A stretch of DNA of 64,000 nt from Notolepis coatsorum (lineage: Eukaryota; Chordata; Actinopteri; Aulopiformes; Paralepididae). The stretch covers positions 124,636,640-124,700,639 of the forward strand of contig OZ020592.1 of NCBI GenBank assembly GCA_963971535.1, given 5' to 3'. This document shows positions 1 through 11,745 of this stretch, in pieces. Within the stretch, counting starts at the first letter, position 1. Each line of letters opens with the position of its first letter. The position numbers and the translations under genes are program-made. The notes beneath the pieces were generated by a model. The model was not told where the DNA came from. It was given only the letters and a program-made list of their open reading frames with translations, and ran no database searches.

Positions 1-70
1 CTAACAAATGGGGGGGGGGGGTGCAGATCAAACACTTCTACATTTGGTCATTACTATTCTCCAGATATGT

Positions 71-72
<2 letters not shown>

Positions 73-131
<59 letters not shown>
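73..131. repeat. (TA)n microsatellite
   Basis: Uninterrupted TA dinucleotide run, followed by T-rich tracts to about 217. The long Tyr-Ile open frame across it is a repeat artefact. Confidence 0.95.
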
Positions 132-134
<3 letters not shown>

Positions 135-217
135 GGCCGCCTAGTTATAGTTGAAAGTGGGGGTGCAAGTTTTTTTTTTATTTTATTTTTTTTTAATTTA
201 TTTTTTTTTTTTTTTGC

Positions 218-588
218 AAGGGGTGGTTTGGAGGGGGTCCGGCACGACCCCCTCCACGGCAGATTTTTTTACATTTAATGAACACCTGTATGTACAATTT
301 CCTGCAATATAGAGCCTTCAATCTTGACCAAAATAAAGCTGCTCTTTTCACTATAAAACTCAGTTTATATTGCAGTATGATAGCTATAATAACTTCACTG
401 CGAGGGCTCTTTTAGCTAACGCTAGCTAGGCACGTATGATAGCCAATTACTATTATAATAATAATAATAATAATAACTTTCCCATCCTCCCAAAGCCCCT
501 CCAGCCCCGTTCACATCCGCCGCACCAACAACAAGTAACAACAACAACTAATTGACGCTATCAATAGCCCCAGTGAGCGCGGCGGCTG
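218..588. other. Non-coding stretch, nothing recognised
   Basis: AT-rich sequence with a short (AAT)n run near 462-476 and an (ACA)n run near 528-548. I see no coding or known repeat signature. Confidence 0.5.
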
Positions 589-705
589 AATGAATGAAAA
601 CTTTATTTAACAGATTGCAGAATGGGTAAAATACAGTACGGCTCAATACACACAATTGTTAAGGGGATGCAGACCAGAGAAAGACGTTTGTCTTGTTTAC
701 ATCAG
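589..705 (-). mobile_element. 5'-truncated LINE 3' end (same family as 1690-3145)
   Basis: About 115 bp that closely match the 3' end of the LINE at 1690-3145: the TTTATT/AACAGATTGCAGAATGGGTA block, the CTCAATACA..CAATTGTTAA block and the GATGCAGACCAGAGAAAGAC block occur in the same order. Only the last part of the 3' UTR is present, as is typical of a heavily 5'-truncated LINE insertion. Confidence 0.8.
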
Positions 706-1020
706 GGTCTGTGCTGCACCGAGTGAATCCACAGTCACTTGCTCCTCAATGGGAAACCAACCTAGATTTACCATGAAGGACTGGTTCTGGCCGAACCGTT
801 CGTTATACAAGTATCACAGAGACATTACAAAGGTGCTCAGAGTTGCACGAGGGGTTCGCACAGAGATACGGGATGGTTTGAAAGCTCGGCGTTGCTAATA
901 AATATTTTTTATATTTTTTTTATAAACTGCTCAAAGCGGCATTATTTCCGTCGTTGGGTGATCACAGCGCCTGCGCAGTGCGCACCATCCCGTATCTCTG
1001 GATTCACTCGGTTCAGCGCC
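706..1020. repeat. Imperfect inverted repeat (possible fold-back element)
   Basis: CCGAGTGAATCCA near 719-731 is inverted near 1001-1013, and CAGAGATACGGGATGG near 860-875 is inverted as CCATCCCGTATCTCTG near 986-1001. The arms are short and interrupted. I recognise no transposon family. Confidence 0.45.
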
Positions 1021-3145
<2,125 letters not shown>

Positions 3146-3668
3146 CCTTGTGGAATATATATATATATATATATTCAGCGAGCGTTGAAGCTGCTCGTTC
3201 CATTGACAATAGGTCCATTAAATCCCTCATCCAGGTGTCAATGCAAACACAATTTGGCTTTTGTATCTTCCAATTCAACATGATTGTACACTATGTTTTA
3301 ATATCACAGACAACAGAGGCAGACGGAGATGGCGGAGAAACTGTAAAAGAAGGAAGCGCCGTCACGTCCCTGTGTAGCGTGTGAACGCAAGTGTGGAAAC
3401 TTTCAGTTCGAGCGACATGGAGTTGAACGGGATCAGCCGCCTGCTCGTTTATTCAGTCAGTGAAACGAGTTATTAGTACTGTACCTCGGATGTCAGAATC
3501 ATCTGCATTCTGTTACTTTGTTTTAACTAGCTTGATATAATGTGACAGAGCCCAGCATTTTGTGGCACAAGTCTCCCTCTGTAATTTTTTCAGATCTTTT
3601 ACAGATTATGAAAGTACAGAATGTAAGCTTAAAATATTTGAACAAGATATGCTTAATATTTTAATATT
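3146..3668. other. Left flank of the copia nest, nothing recognised
   Basis: Short TA run at 3157-3173, then sequence without coding or repeat signature up to the CTGGT target site of copia copy 1. Confidence 0.4.
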
Positions 3669-3673
3669 CTGGT

Positions 3674-3793
3674 TGTTAACAGAATTCGGCTATAGGGCGA
3701 CAATAATGTGGTCAAGAGGCATGGTTTCTATCTTGAGCCTGAACTGGCGTGGTTTCTTTTTATTCACATGGAAAGAGCAGCAGTAACATACAT
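3674..3793 (-). repeat. Copia copy 1, 3' LTR, outer segment
   Basis: Begins TGTTAACAGAATTCGG and matches 21952-22073 of the opposite LTR. It is cut at the GTT trinucleotide at 3794-3796, where the DIRS element entered. The rest of this LTR resumes at 11138. Confidence 0.92.
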
Positions 3794-3985
3794 GTTATAT
3801 ACTCGTACTGGCTAAGCGTCCCGCTCTTATGCCATACCGAGATATACCTCATCTCCTAGTACCTACTGTACTACATAACGAAAAACGAAACACCCTTGCA
3901 CTTGACCAGGCCCCGCCCCAGTGACTTACATGTACTATAAGACACCGGGCGTGGTCACCACTCACCCTTCCTCTTTTTCGTTTTC
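3794..3985 (+). repeat. DIRS left inverted terminal repeat
   Basis: Starts GTTATATACTCGTACTGGCT and is the inverse of about 10955-11137, through the block ending GGTCACCACTCACCCTTCCTC. Small indels separate the arms. Confidence 0.9.
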
Positions 3986-3999
3986 CATCATGGCGGCTG

Positions 4000-5900
4000 C
4001 TTTGCACCCTGTGTACCTAGTGATAGCGAGTATGAAGTGTAAAGAGAAATTGAACAATGCCGGAGATTTGCCAGCCCCTGGAATCTTCGGCATGTTTCCA
4101 ACGGCGCTCATATGGGTTCTGCGGCCCTGCAGATGGATGCATTTCGATGCATCTCCGCTTCGGGTTTCTTCGTCTTGGCAGCACTTCGAGGGACGACGTG
4201 CGATGTGTAGCTATCGAGCTAACTCGCACTTAGGTAGGATCTGTGCCATCAGGCATTAACGCTGGTGTTAATAATACTGCTTGTTGTCCTGTGAGACAAC
4301 CGAGTTGTGTATTGGCGCAAGGGGCAGGATATCTGGGTAAAAACGTTGTTGTTTTCCCCGTTACCCTGGAGCGCGCGGCTAACGCTATGCTATATGCTGG
4401 GCTACTGTTTCTGTTTGTTTCCCCGCTGAGGGATGTCTGTCTAAAGTCTTTCCTCCTCTTAACCATTCATGCTGACGGTCAATCGGTGTTTACTGTTGGG
4501 AGTATTGCGCGGGCTTGTTTACCTGTTCATGGGTGAATGGGCTAAGGTCTAGGGCTGGTGTGCTTGTTGTGAATATTATGAATGGATGCGGGACTGGTCC
4601 GCATCCCCTTAACGTTGTGTGTATGGGCTAGCCCATTCTACAGTGTATTGGTGGTGTTTTTAGTTCATTTATTCATTAACCCCTTCATGGATGCACACCA
4701 CAGTGGAGGTTGCTGGTTGCAACCACCGCTGGTGCTCAGTGTTTATGAAGCAGGTGGCATCAGTCCTTTGCCTCTGGCATGTTGAAACAGTGCCCCGCCC
4801 GGCCGACGCCATGAGGTGGGTCAGCCCGGCGGGTGGCTGGTGGGCTGTGTTAAGCCTGTACCGCCACGGTATAGAATTAGCAGCGATTAGTAACCTTGTT
4901 CGCATTGCTGTTTTTTTCTGTCAAAAATGGTGTCTGGTGGCGGGGCCATGAGGGCCAGCCGACGTCGAAACATCGTGCGAGGTTGTTGACGTTATTAGCT
5001 TTGACCTAGCCGCAAGCTATAACCGCAGGGAGGGCTAGGATGCTGTTAGGGTACCCTGGGCGTTGAGTCAACACGTGTCCACAAGGCCGACAGCCTTGGC
5101 GGCAGAGGGATCGGCCATATTGGATGAGCACGACCTGAGAAACTGTCGCCGTCCTGCCGCGAGCAGCCCGCTCTCCGATCACTCCCTCCCCCAACACCAG
5201 CAGAAAAGGGGCTCTGATTTGTTTCCTTTGGCTGCGGGCCGCGAGCCTTCGTTGAAGCGCATGCGGCCCCACGTTTCGCTTCTCATGGGGACAGGGGCTG
5301 ACACCCAGTTGATGGCTGAGCCTGGGTCTGTCCATGAGAATATTGTGCTGTCAAGCGGCTCCCACACCATAAGCTGTGTTTGGTTGAGCCTGGTGTTACG
5401 TCTGTCAACTACAAGTGTTGTCAGCAGGGGGGCTCGAGACCTTTTTGAGGCAAACAGTGCGGGCTTCCCCGACCTCGCCTTCGCCAGGCCGGGTATCACG
5501 TTGGTGCCTCCCACTCCTGAAAGATTGGCAGTGGTCTCGCAGGCGCGCGTGATTTGGGTGGTAGTAATATCACTGCAGGGCTACGGTGTGTAGGAACCCA
5601 TGGGGGCCTCACACCTTGCATGTCCAGCTGCAGAACAACTCCTCAACATGTTCTGGAGGGGTGTTCAGTGGGGGAGGTTTTGTCACCTAGTTTGATGTCA
5701 GCTTCCCCCGTATCAAACCGGCCCTTTCTGTCGGGTCCCCCCTTGGGTGCGATTGCCTCGTGGGTTGTATCAGGGACCGTTGTCCCGATTCGACGGAACG
5801 CCCTGCCCGCACGGTGGCGGGTTGGCTACGCACAGCGGGAGGGACCGGGCCGCCTATCTACAGTTCCTTGCGGACCAGCGCCGAATGGCAGCGGGTGCGC
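4000..5900 (+). pseudogene. DIRS gag-like region, degenerate
   Basis: The space between the left terminal repeat and the RT, where DIRS elements carry their gag-like ORF. Only short open frames remain (4243-4536, 5063-5593, 5554-6216). None has a motif I recognise, so the call rests on position within the element. Confidence 0.45.
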
Positions 5901-5938
5901 TCTGGGAGTATCATCACATATGGCTTTAGCAGTGCCAT

Positions 5939-6571
5939 ATGTCGAAGTGGATGGAGATAACGCTGAGGCGGGGACTTGTATTTACACAACCCCACCCGTT
6001 TTCAGGTTTGGTACAGACCCTATTGTCAGGGTCACCAGCAGTGACAGCTCTGGTCAACGAGATCCAATCTCTGTGGACGAAGCAAGCCATCGTCGTGGCG
6101 TTTTCCTCCCGGTATTCTCTGGTGCCCAAGAAATCGGGAGGGGGGGGTGTCAGACCCATGCTGGACCTGTCCCATGGGAAGGTTCAGCATTTTTTGGATC
6201 ATCTCCTACCTGTTGAACACTGTCAGGTGGGGGCCTGGTTCTCCTCCATAGACCTGTAGGATGCGTATTCGCATCCCCGATCTTCCATCCTAGGGCTTAC
6301 CTACGCTTCCTTTGCAGGGTTTAGCGTATGAGTACCAGAGGCTGCCGTTCTGCTTTTCTCTGGCTCCCCGCATCTTCACCAAGTGCGTGGAGGCCGCACT
6401 GGGGCCTCTGCGTCGTCAGGGGTTACGAAGTGTATTCTGCCCTGACGACGTTCTGGTCCTTGGCGGTCAAGGTGGATCGTCAGGTCTCATACCAGGCAGG
6501 TGGTGGAATTCCTACCAGCCTGGGGTTTGCTGTAGACTGGAAGTAGAGTACTCCTCTTCCCAGTCAACGGG
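5939..6571 (+). pseudogene. DIRS reverse transcriptase N-terminal half, broken
   Basis: Reading across frames, the DIRS RT signatures appear in order: the MEITLRRG entry, FSSRYSLVPKKSGGG followed by RPMLDL, FSSIDL followed by a stop where DAY is expected, LGLTYASFAGF, and LAPRIFTKCVEAALGPLR. The catalytic box reads CPDDVLVLG, so the usual Y-x-D-D aromatic residue is lost. At least one nonsense change and one frameshift disable it. The frame is lost where a LINE was inserted near 6572. Confidence 0.8.
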
Positions 6572-6574
6572 TGG

Positions 6575-8940
6575 ATGATGATGGCGCGACCCCGGTCAGT
6601 CGCCTCTGGTTTAGCTCTGCGACGATTGTGCAAATTTTTAGCTATTATGTTTGTTTTTTCTACTTTTTTTATTAAAACATCACTGGCGGGTACGTCATAC
6701 GACCGCCAGACACTTATGGACCTAAACTCCGGACTCAAAGAGGAGTTTGGAGACACTTTATGCCTAGAATGGCCAACAGAGATCAAGCGGGAGAACGGCA
6801 ACAAAGGAAACGGCAGGAAGAGGCACAGAGGGAGACGAGGAGGTATCAGACTGAGGCTAAAAAGATCTACTTACCGCCCAGCAATTCCATCCATCTTTCT
6901 GGCGAATGCACGTTCGTTGGAGGGAAGGATGGATGACTTGAGAGCGAGGGTCCGCTTCCAACGGGAGATGAGAGACGTTAACATCATGTGTTTCACGGAA
7001 ACATGGCTCAAGCCAGAGACTCCGGACAACAGCGTCTCTCCTTCGGACGCCTTCACCGTCCTACGTGCGGACCGCACTGCAGCCTCTGGAAAGAGCGTCG
7101 GTGGTGGGGTCTGCCTCCTCACGAACAATGTCTGGGTTAATCCCAAAGAGGTACATGTTCTCTCGAGCTCATGCTCCCCAGACATGGAACATCTTTCAAT
7201 CCTGTGCCGCCCGTTCCACCTCCCCCGTGAGTTTACCATCATGACCGCCGTATATATCCCTCCACAGGCGAATACTGGCAAAGCGCTGGTGGAACTACAT
7301 GACCACCTCAATAAACACCAGATCAAACACCCAGACGCGGCGACGATCGTGGCTGGTGATTTCAACCAGCCGAATCTGAAGAAAGTGATGCCGTACTTTT
7401 TTCAGCACATCACCTGCTCCACAAGAGGGAGGAACATGCTAGACCACTGTTACACCCCGTTCAGAGCCGGCTACAAGGCGGTAGCGGCTCCGCCATTGAC
7501 GGGGTCTACAAGCTCGAGCGATCACGACTCCATCTTGTTATTCCCTGCCTACAAACAAAAATCACGTGACGCCGTCGTGTCACGTGAGACGAAAAAATTT
7601 ACTGACGAATCAGAGGCCACGCTCCAGGACGTGCTCGCAAACACAGATTGGAATATGTTTCAAGGAAGCGCCAGTGACGTCAGCGAGCTCGCAGACACCG
7701 TGGTGAGCTATATAACAACAATAGCTGATAGTATTGTCCCCACGAAAAAGGTGCGGGTTTTCCCAAACCAGAAACCGTGGGTGGACAGTACTATTAGAGC
7801 AGCTCTGAACTCTCGCACCACCGCTTACAACCTGGGCAGAGAGTCAGGAAACATGGAGGAGTATAAGGCTTCAGTCTATACTCTGTGCAAGGCTGTTAAA
7901 CTTGCTAAGAGGACATATTCTGATAAACTGGAGACACAAATGGCACAAAACGACACAAGAGGCTTATGGCGGGGACTGAAGACAATAACTGACTACAAAG
8001 TCAGCGCCCCCTCAATGGGGAGCGACGACGCCTCTCTCGTGGACAAACTCAACTCTTTCTACGCTCGGTTTGGTGTAGACAGTGGCGCTGCTAGCTCTCC
8101 GGCTAGTAACGTCACTGGCGCGCTGGCTGTTGTGGAGGGGGGGGGGGCAACCGCGGGGGGCGGGGACGCTCTCTCGTTGTCGGAACACAGTGTGAGAAGA
8201 GCATTTATGCAGGTGAACACCAGGAAAGCGGCAGGCCCAGAAGGTATAACAGGACGCATACTGAAGTCCTGTGCCAACCAGCTAGCCCCGGTGTTCACCG
8301 CCATATTTAATCAATCCCTGGCGGAGTCAGTGGTCCCTGCCTGCTTCAAGATGTCTACCATCATCCCTGTACCGAAGAAACCCTCCCCAACATGTCTCAA
8401 TGACTACAGACCAGTGGCACTCACCTCTGTGGTCATGAAATGTTTCGAGAGGCTGGTCAAGGACCACATTTGTGCCTCCCTCCCCAGTGATATGGACCCT
8501 ATGCAATTTGCATACAGGACAAACAGGTCCACTGACGACGCGGTCTCCCAGGTACTGCACAGCACCCTCTCTCACCTTGACCGTCAGAAGGGGGGCTATG
8601 TGAGACTGTTGTTCATTGACTACAGCTCAGCGTTCAACACCATAGTCCCCACCAGACTGGTGGACAAGCTGATCGAGCTGGGTCTGAGCTCTGCCCTGAG
8701 CGCCTGGGTACTGGACTTTCTGAGTGAAAGACCCCAGGCGGTCAGGGTGGGGGGTCAGACCTCCAACACCATCACCCTGAGCATCGGGTCCCCCCAGGGC
8801 TGTGTTCTGAGCCCCCTGCTGTACTCACTCTACACACACGATTGTGTGGCCAAGTTCAGCTCCAACTCCATAGTGAAGTTTGCAGACGACACAGTGGTGG
8901 TGGGGCTGATCTCGGACAACGACCTCTTCTTCACCCCAGG
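6575..8940 (+). mobile_element. L2/CR1/Rex1-group LINE inserted in the DIRS element, 3' end missing
   Basis: The ORF2 start, endonuclease and RT palm are present, but the element stops just after the FADDT box and DIRS sequence resumes at about 8946. LINEs are normally 5'-truncated, so this 3' loss, together with the missing DIRS segment, suggests a deletion after insertion. Confidence 0.8.
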
Positions 8941-8980
8941 AGGAGGTTACAGAGGTGGTTTTTTTCCAGTATGGAAATAG
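6575..8980 (+). CDS. LINE ORF2: APE-type endonuclease plus reverse transcriptase (C-terminally truncated)
   Basis: An 801-codon open frame. The N-terminal third is an apurinic-type endonuclease that nicks target DNA: FTETWL (metal-binding Glu, about residue 142), GDFNQP (about 264) and SSSDHDS (about 312). The second half is an RT: KAAGPEGI, then NDYRPVALTS, the first catalytic Asp in FIDYSSAFNT, GSPQGCVLSPLLY and the catalytic KFADDT near the end. The RT thumb and C-terminal domain are missing because the copy is cut near 8940; the last 13 or so residues come from DIRS sequence. The start is a run of three Met codons at the junction, so it is uncertain. It cannot make a complete enzyme, but 2.4 kb without a stop points to a young copy. 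Confidence 0.85.
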   Translation: MMMARPRSVASGLALRRLCKFLAIMFVFSTFFIKTSLAGTSYDRQTLMDLNSGLKEEFGDTLCLEWPTEIKRENGNKGNGRKRHRGRRGGIRLRLKRSTYRPAIPSIFLANARSLEGRMDDLRARVRFQREMRDVNIMCFTETWLKPETPDNSVSPSDAFTVLRADRTAASGKSVGGGVCLLTNNVWVNPKEVHVLSSSCSPDMEHLSILCRPFHLPREFTIMTAVYIPPQANTGKALVELHDHLNKHQIKHPDAATIVAGDFNQPNLKKVMPYFFQHITCSTRGRNMLDHCYTPFRAGYKAVAAPPLTGSTSSSDHDSILLFPAYKQKSRDAVVSRETKKFTDESEATLQDVLANTDWNMFQGSASDVSELADTVVSYITTIADSIVPTKKVRVFPNQKPWVDSTIRAALNSRTTAYNLGRESGNMEEYKASVYTLCKAVKLAKRTYSDKLETQMAQNDTRGLWRGLKTITDYKVSAPSMGSDDASLVDKLNSFYARFGVDSGAASSPASNVTGALAVVEGGGATAGGGDALSLSEHSVRRAFMQVNTRKAAGPEGITGRILKSCANQLAPVFTAIFNQSLAESVVPACFKMSTIIPVPKKPSPTCLNDYRPVALTSVVMKCFERLVKDHICASLPSDMDPMQFAYRTNRSTDDAVSQVLHSTLSHLDRQKGGYVRLLFIDYSSAFNTIVPTRLVDKLIELGLSSALSAWVLDFLSERPQAVRVGGQTSNTITLSIGSPQGCVLSPLLYSLYTHDCVAKFSSNSIVKFADDTVVVGLISDNDLFFTPGGGYRGGFFPVWK

Positions 8981-9550
8981 ACCCGGTGAGAGGCAAGTGG
9001 AAGCGGCTAAGGTTCCCGTGTCAGTACTGGGGGACCTCGCACCCTGGGGAGGGCCTGGGGTCCTCACCAGGGGGGTCCCTATGGGCAGTAGGCTGTCACA
9101 CGTCACCTTTTTCACCGACGCCTCCCTCACTGGAGACGCGTCGGGCCAACACAGTAGGGAGCAGCTGGCAAGCCATGCTGCCCGGTCTGCGCTACGTTCA
9201 ATGTGTTGGTATTGAAGGCGGTCCTTCTGGTCCTAAAACGGTGTTTGATCAGGACGGACAATACGACGTCAGCGTCGTATATCGACAGACATGGAGGAGT
9301 ACGCTCCCCCCGTCTGCACCGGGCGGCGGGCGGCTGGCTATGGGCGTTCTCCATCTGCGCAGCCTGAGGGCTCTCCACATCCCCGGCAGGGTGAATGTGG
9401 GTACAGGTGTGATGTCGCGGGGCGGTCCTCACCCTGACGTGTGGGGATTACGTCCGGACATAGTCAGGCATGCCGTGCCGTGGCCACCTGGGATTCTTTG
9501 TCCCCATACATCTGTTGGGGCGGGTACATTGAGGAGCGCAGGACCTTAAT
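8946..9550 (+). pseudogene. DIRS RT/RNase H region, frameshifted
   Basis: DIRS coding sequence resumes with MEIDPVRGKWKR, then LGDLAPWGGPGVLTRGVPMG and the RNase H-like VTFFTDASLTG in another frame. The frames 8955-9215 and 8842-9549 must be alternated to follow the protein, so at least one indel is present. In DIRS elements this region follows the RT palm; the stretch between them is absent here. Confidence 0.7.
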
Positions 9551-9699
9551 CCTGATTGCTCCGGACGGGGCGCAGCTGTGTGGTTCCCGGTCCTGATCCA
9601 GCTCTTGGTAGCCCCGTCGTGGCCTGTTCCTTGGTCATCGCGGGCCCTCTCTCAAGCGCACGGGTCTCTGTGTTAGTTCCCTGTGCTGGGCCAGCCGCT

Positions 9700-10599
9700 G
9701 ATGGTTTGGCTGGTGAGAGGGTGAGTCTGGAGAGGATGGATCCTTCTGTGGTTGACACCATCCGGAACGCGCATGCTCCCTCCACTATCGCGGTTTATGC
9801 GGGTAGGTGGCGTATTTTCCAAGAGTGGTGTAAGGCCACCCTCTTGTGAAGCATTTCCTGCTTGGCGCTCGGCACCTTAAGCCGGTGAAACGTTCTGTCT
9901 CCGAGTTGGGTCCTTCAATCGGTCCTCGGCCGGTTTTCCGAGGCCCCGTTTGAGCCTCTTGAGCAGGCACCTTGGAACAGCTGTCTTCAAGACTGCGTTC
10001 CTGCTGGCCATCACCTCCGCTAAGCGTGTGGGTGAGCTCTGTGCTCTCTCGGTGCGGCCTGAGTGCCTGTCTATTCGTGTCAATAGCGGCCTAATCCAGT
10101 CTTCGTGCCAAAAAATATCCGGAGCTCTTTTCGCTCCAGGGATATTGTGGTTCAGGCGTTTCATCCGCCTCCTCACGCTGGTGAGTTAGAGGCGAGCCTT
10201 CACCTGTCGTGTCCGATCCGGGCTTTGGGGGTTTACCTCAGCCGGACTCAGGACCTCAAGGCTACCGATCAGCTTTTTGTCTGTTACGGTGGCTCTCGCG
10301 CTGGTAAGGCACTGTCGAAACAGCGCCTGTCCCATTGGTTGTGCGAGGGCATTGCCCTTTGCTACACGTTGGCTGGGCTGGCCCCCCCTGGGGGTGTCAC
10401 GGCGCACTCCACTCGTGGAGTGGCGGCCTCTGCCGCCCTGTTAGGAGGGGCCTCGGTGGAGGACATCTGTGCTGCGGCCTCATGGTCCTCCCCGGGTCCC
10501 TTCGTAAGGTTTTACCTCATGGACATGACTGGGGGTTCTGTCTCCCAGGCGGTTCTGAGGTCTGGAACCTCCCCTGCTTCCTGCCTTTCGGTGGGTTAG
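9700..10599 (+). pseudogene. DIRS tyrosine recombinase, degenerate
   Basis: The protein that replaces a DDE integrase in DIRS elements. The N-terminal core-binding part (SVVDTIRNAHAPSTIAVYAG) is seen at about 9738-9800. The first catalytic Arg lies in TSAKRVGELCAL (about 10010-10050). The last open part, 10105-10599 (164 codons), has the H-x-x-R box in HSTRGVAASAALLGG and the nucleophile Tyr in FVRFYLMD. All catalytic boxes are recognisable, but frameshifts near 9850, 9950 and 10180 break the frame, so no active recombinase is expected. Confidence 0.82.
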
Positions 10600-10814
10600 C
10601 AGGGGTGTGTGGGTGTGGACCACAAGGTGTTGTGTCACACGTGGTCCCGCCTGTGCTGTGCGTTTGGAGGTTTCTAGTTCCCTCTTTTTCGCACTTGGGT
10701 GGAGTTGACTGCCGCCCCCTCTTCACTAGGAAAGAGGGGTGACGGGACTCCTCTCCCCCCTGATGTGGGCTTACGGACACTCAGGGGGTACATTTGTTGG
10801 GCCTCGCGTCCGCT

Positions 10815-10915
10815 CTACCCCATATCTCGGTATGGCATAAGAGTGGGACGCGATGCCAGTACGAGTATATAACGAGTTATATGAGTACTGGCTAAGCGTC
10901 CCGCTCTTAGCGTGC
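10815..10915 (+). repeat. DIRS internal complementary region
   Basis: GGTATGGCATAAGAG...CCAGTACGAGTATATAAC is the inverse of the left outer end, and it continues directly into AACGAGTTATATGAGTACTG, the inverse of the right outer end. It is therefore a copy of the head-to-tail junction of the two termini, used in DIRS models to restore ends through a circular intermediate. Confidence 0.88.
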
Positions 10916-10954
10916 CCTGAGGTCCATTTGGGGGGGGGGTTCTGATGGAAAACT

Positions 10955-11137
10955 CTTCCCGAGGAAGGGTGAGTGGTGACCACGCCCAGTGTCTTATAGT
11001 AAGTCACTGGGGCGGGGCCTGGTCAAGTGCAAGGGTGTTTAGTTTTTCGTTATGTAGTACAGTAGGTACTAGGAGATGAGGTATATCTCGGTATGGCATA
11101 AGAGCGGGACTCTTAGCCAGTACTCATATAACTCGTT
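10955..11137 (+). repeat. DIRS right inverted terminal repeat
   Basis: Inverse of 3794-3985. It ends CATATAACTCGTT, so GTT is found at both edges of the element. Confidence 0.9.
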
Positions 11138-11386
11138 CTTCTCTCACTGAGAGACATTGGGGGAGAGAACGAAATGGGAGTATACCTTTGCTTTTATACT
11201 CGCCACAAGGTGGAGTACCTGGGTGGCTCCGCCTAGAGCGCCCTCTAGTGGGAACAGATATATATGCAACTAGACAGTCACTGGTGGAGACAATTATATA
11301 TGCAGGTAAACAGTTACTAGTGTAAACAGCCATATGTACAGTTAGACAGTTACTAACAATCCTACACAGAGCCTCTGATCTCAACA
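11138..11386 (-). repeat. Copia copy 1, 3' LTR, inner segment
   Basis: Resumes the LTR exactly where 3793 left off (compare 22075-22323) and ends GATCTCAACA. It is followed by CTGGTGCAGGAT, which also follows the other LTR, and then by a second GATCTCAACA at 11411-11420. Confidence 0.9.
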
Positions 11387-11420
11387 CTGGTGCAGGATCT
11401 TTTTTAATCTGATCTCAACA

Positions 11421-11745
11421 CTCCCACTTAGGTTTTCATTAGCATACTGGCTGACTTCTGGGAAAAACATTTAACAAAGGAAATAATATAATCCCAAAAA
11501 CATCCATAGGGTATAGACAGTCAATATCTTCACATTAAACATGACCTTTTCAAATCCCTTCAATTTTAATTTGAAACAGGCTCTCTCATAGTATCTATTA
11601 CTCTGTCGTCCATTGGACAGTAAACCGGTGTCATTCTTTCTTATCTGATGACATACCTGATGAGATGATATTATTTATAATGACATGTTTACATCTATAT
11701 TGACATATTGGGTTCCTAGCAGTGGAGGTTTCTCTATGACAACAC
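11421..11745 (-). pseudogene. Copia copy 1 PPT and pol tail
   Basis: CTCCCACTT just inside the LTR end gives a short polypurine tract on the minus strand. The segment around 11633-11725 (TCTTATCTGATGACATACCT...) matches 26960-27045 of copia copy 2, where the minus strand encodes the RNase H motif YEDNQGTIVI. No continuous frame is left. Confidence 0.65.

Larger units (their letters stand above)
3794..11137 (+). mobile_element. DIRS-type tyrosine-recombinase retrotransposon, degenerate
   Basis: It carries the three marks of a DIRS element: inverted terminal repeats of about 180-200 bp (3794-3985 and about 10955-11137), an internal complementary region joining the two outer ends (about 10815-10915), and RT/RNase H followed by a tyrosine recombinase instead of a DDE integrase. 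It entered the copia LTR at a GTT triplet shared by both junctions, without a longer TSD. The reading frames are broken throughout. A LINE is inserted at 6575, and part of the DIRS RT/RNase H is missing there. Confidence 0.9.
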
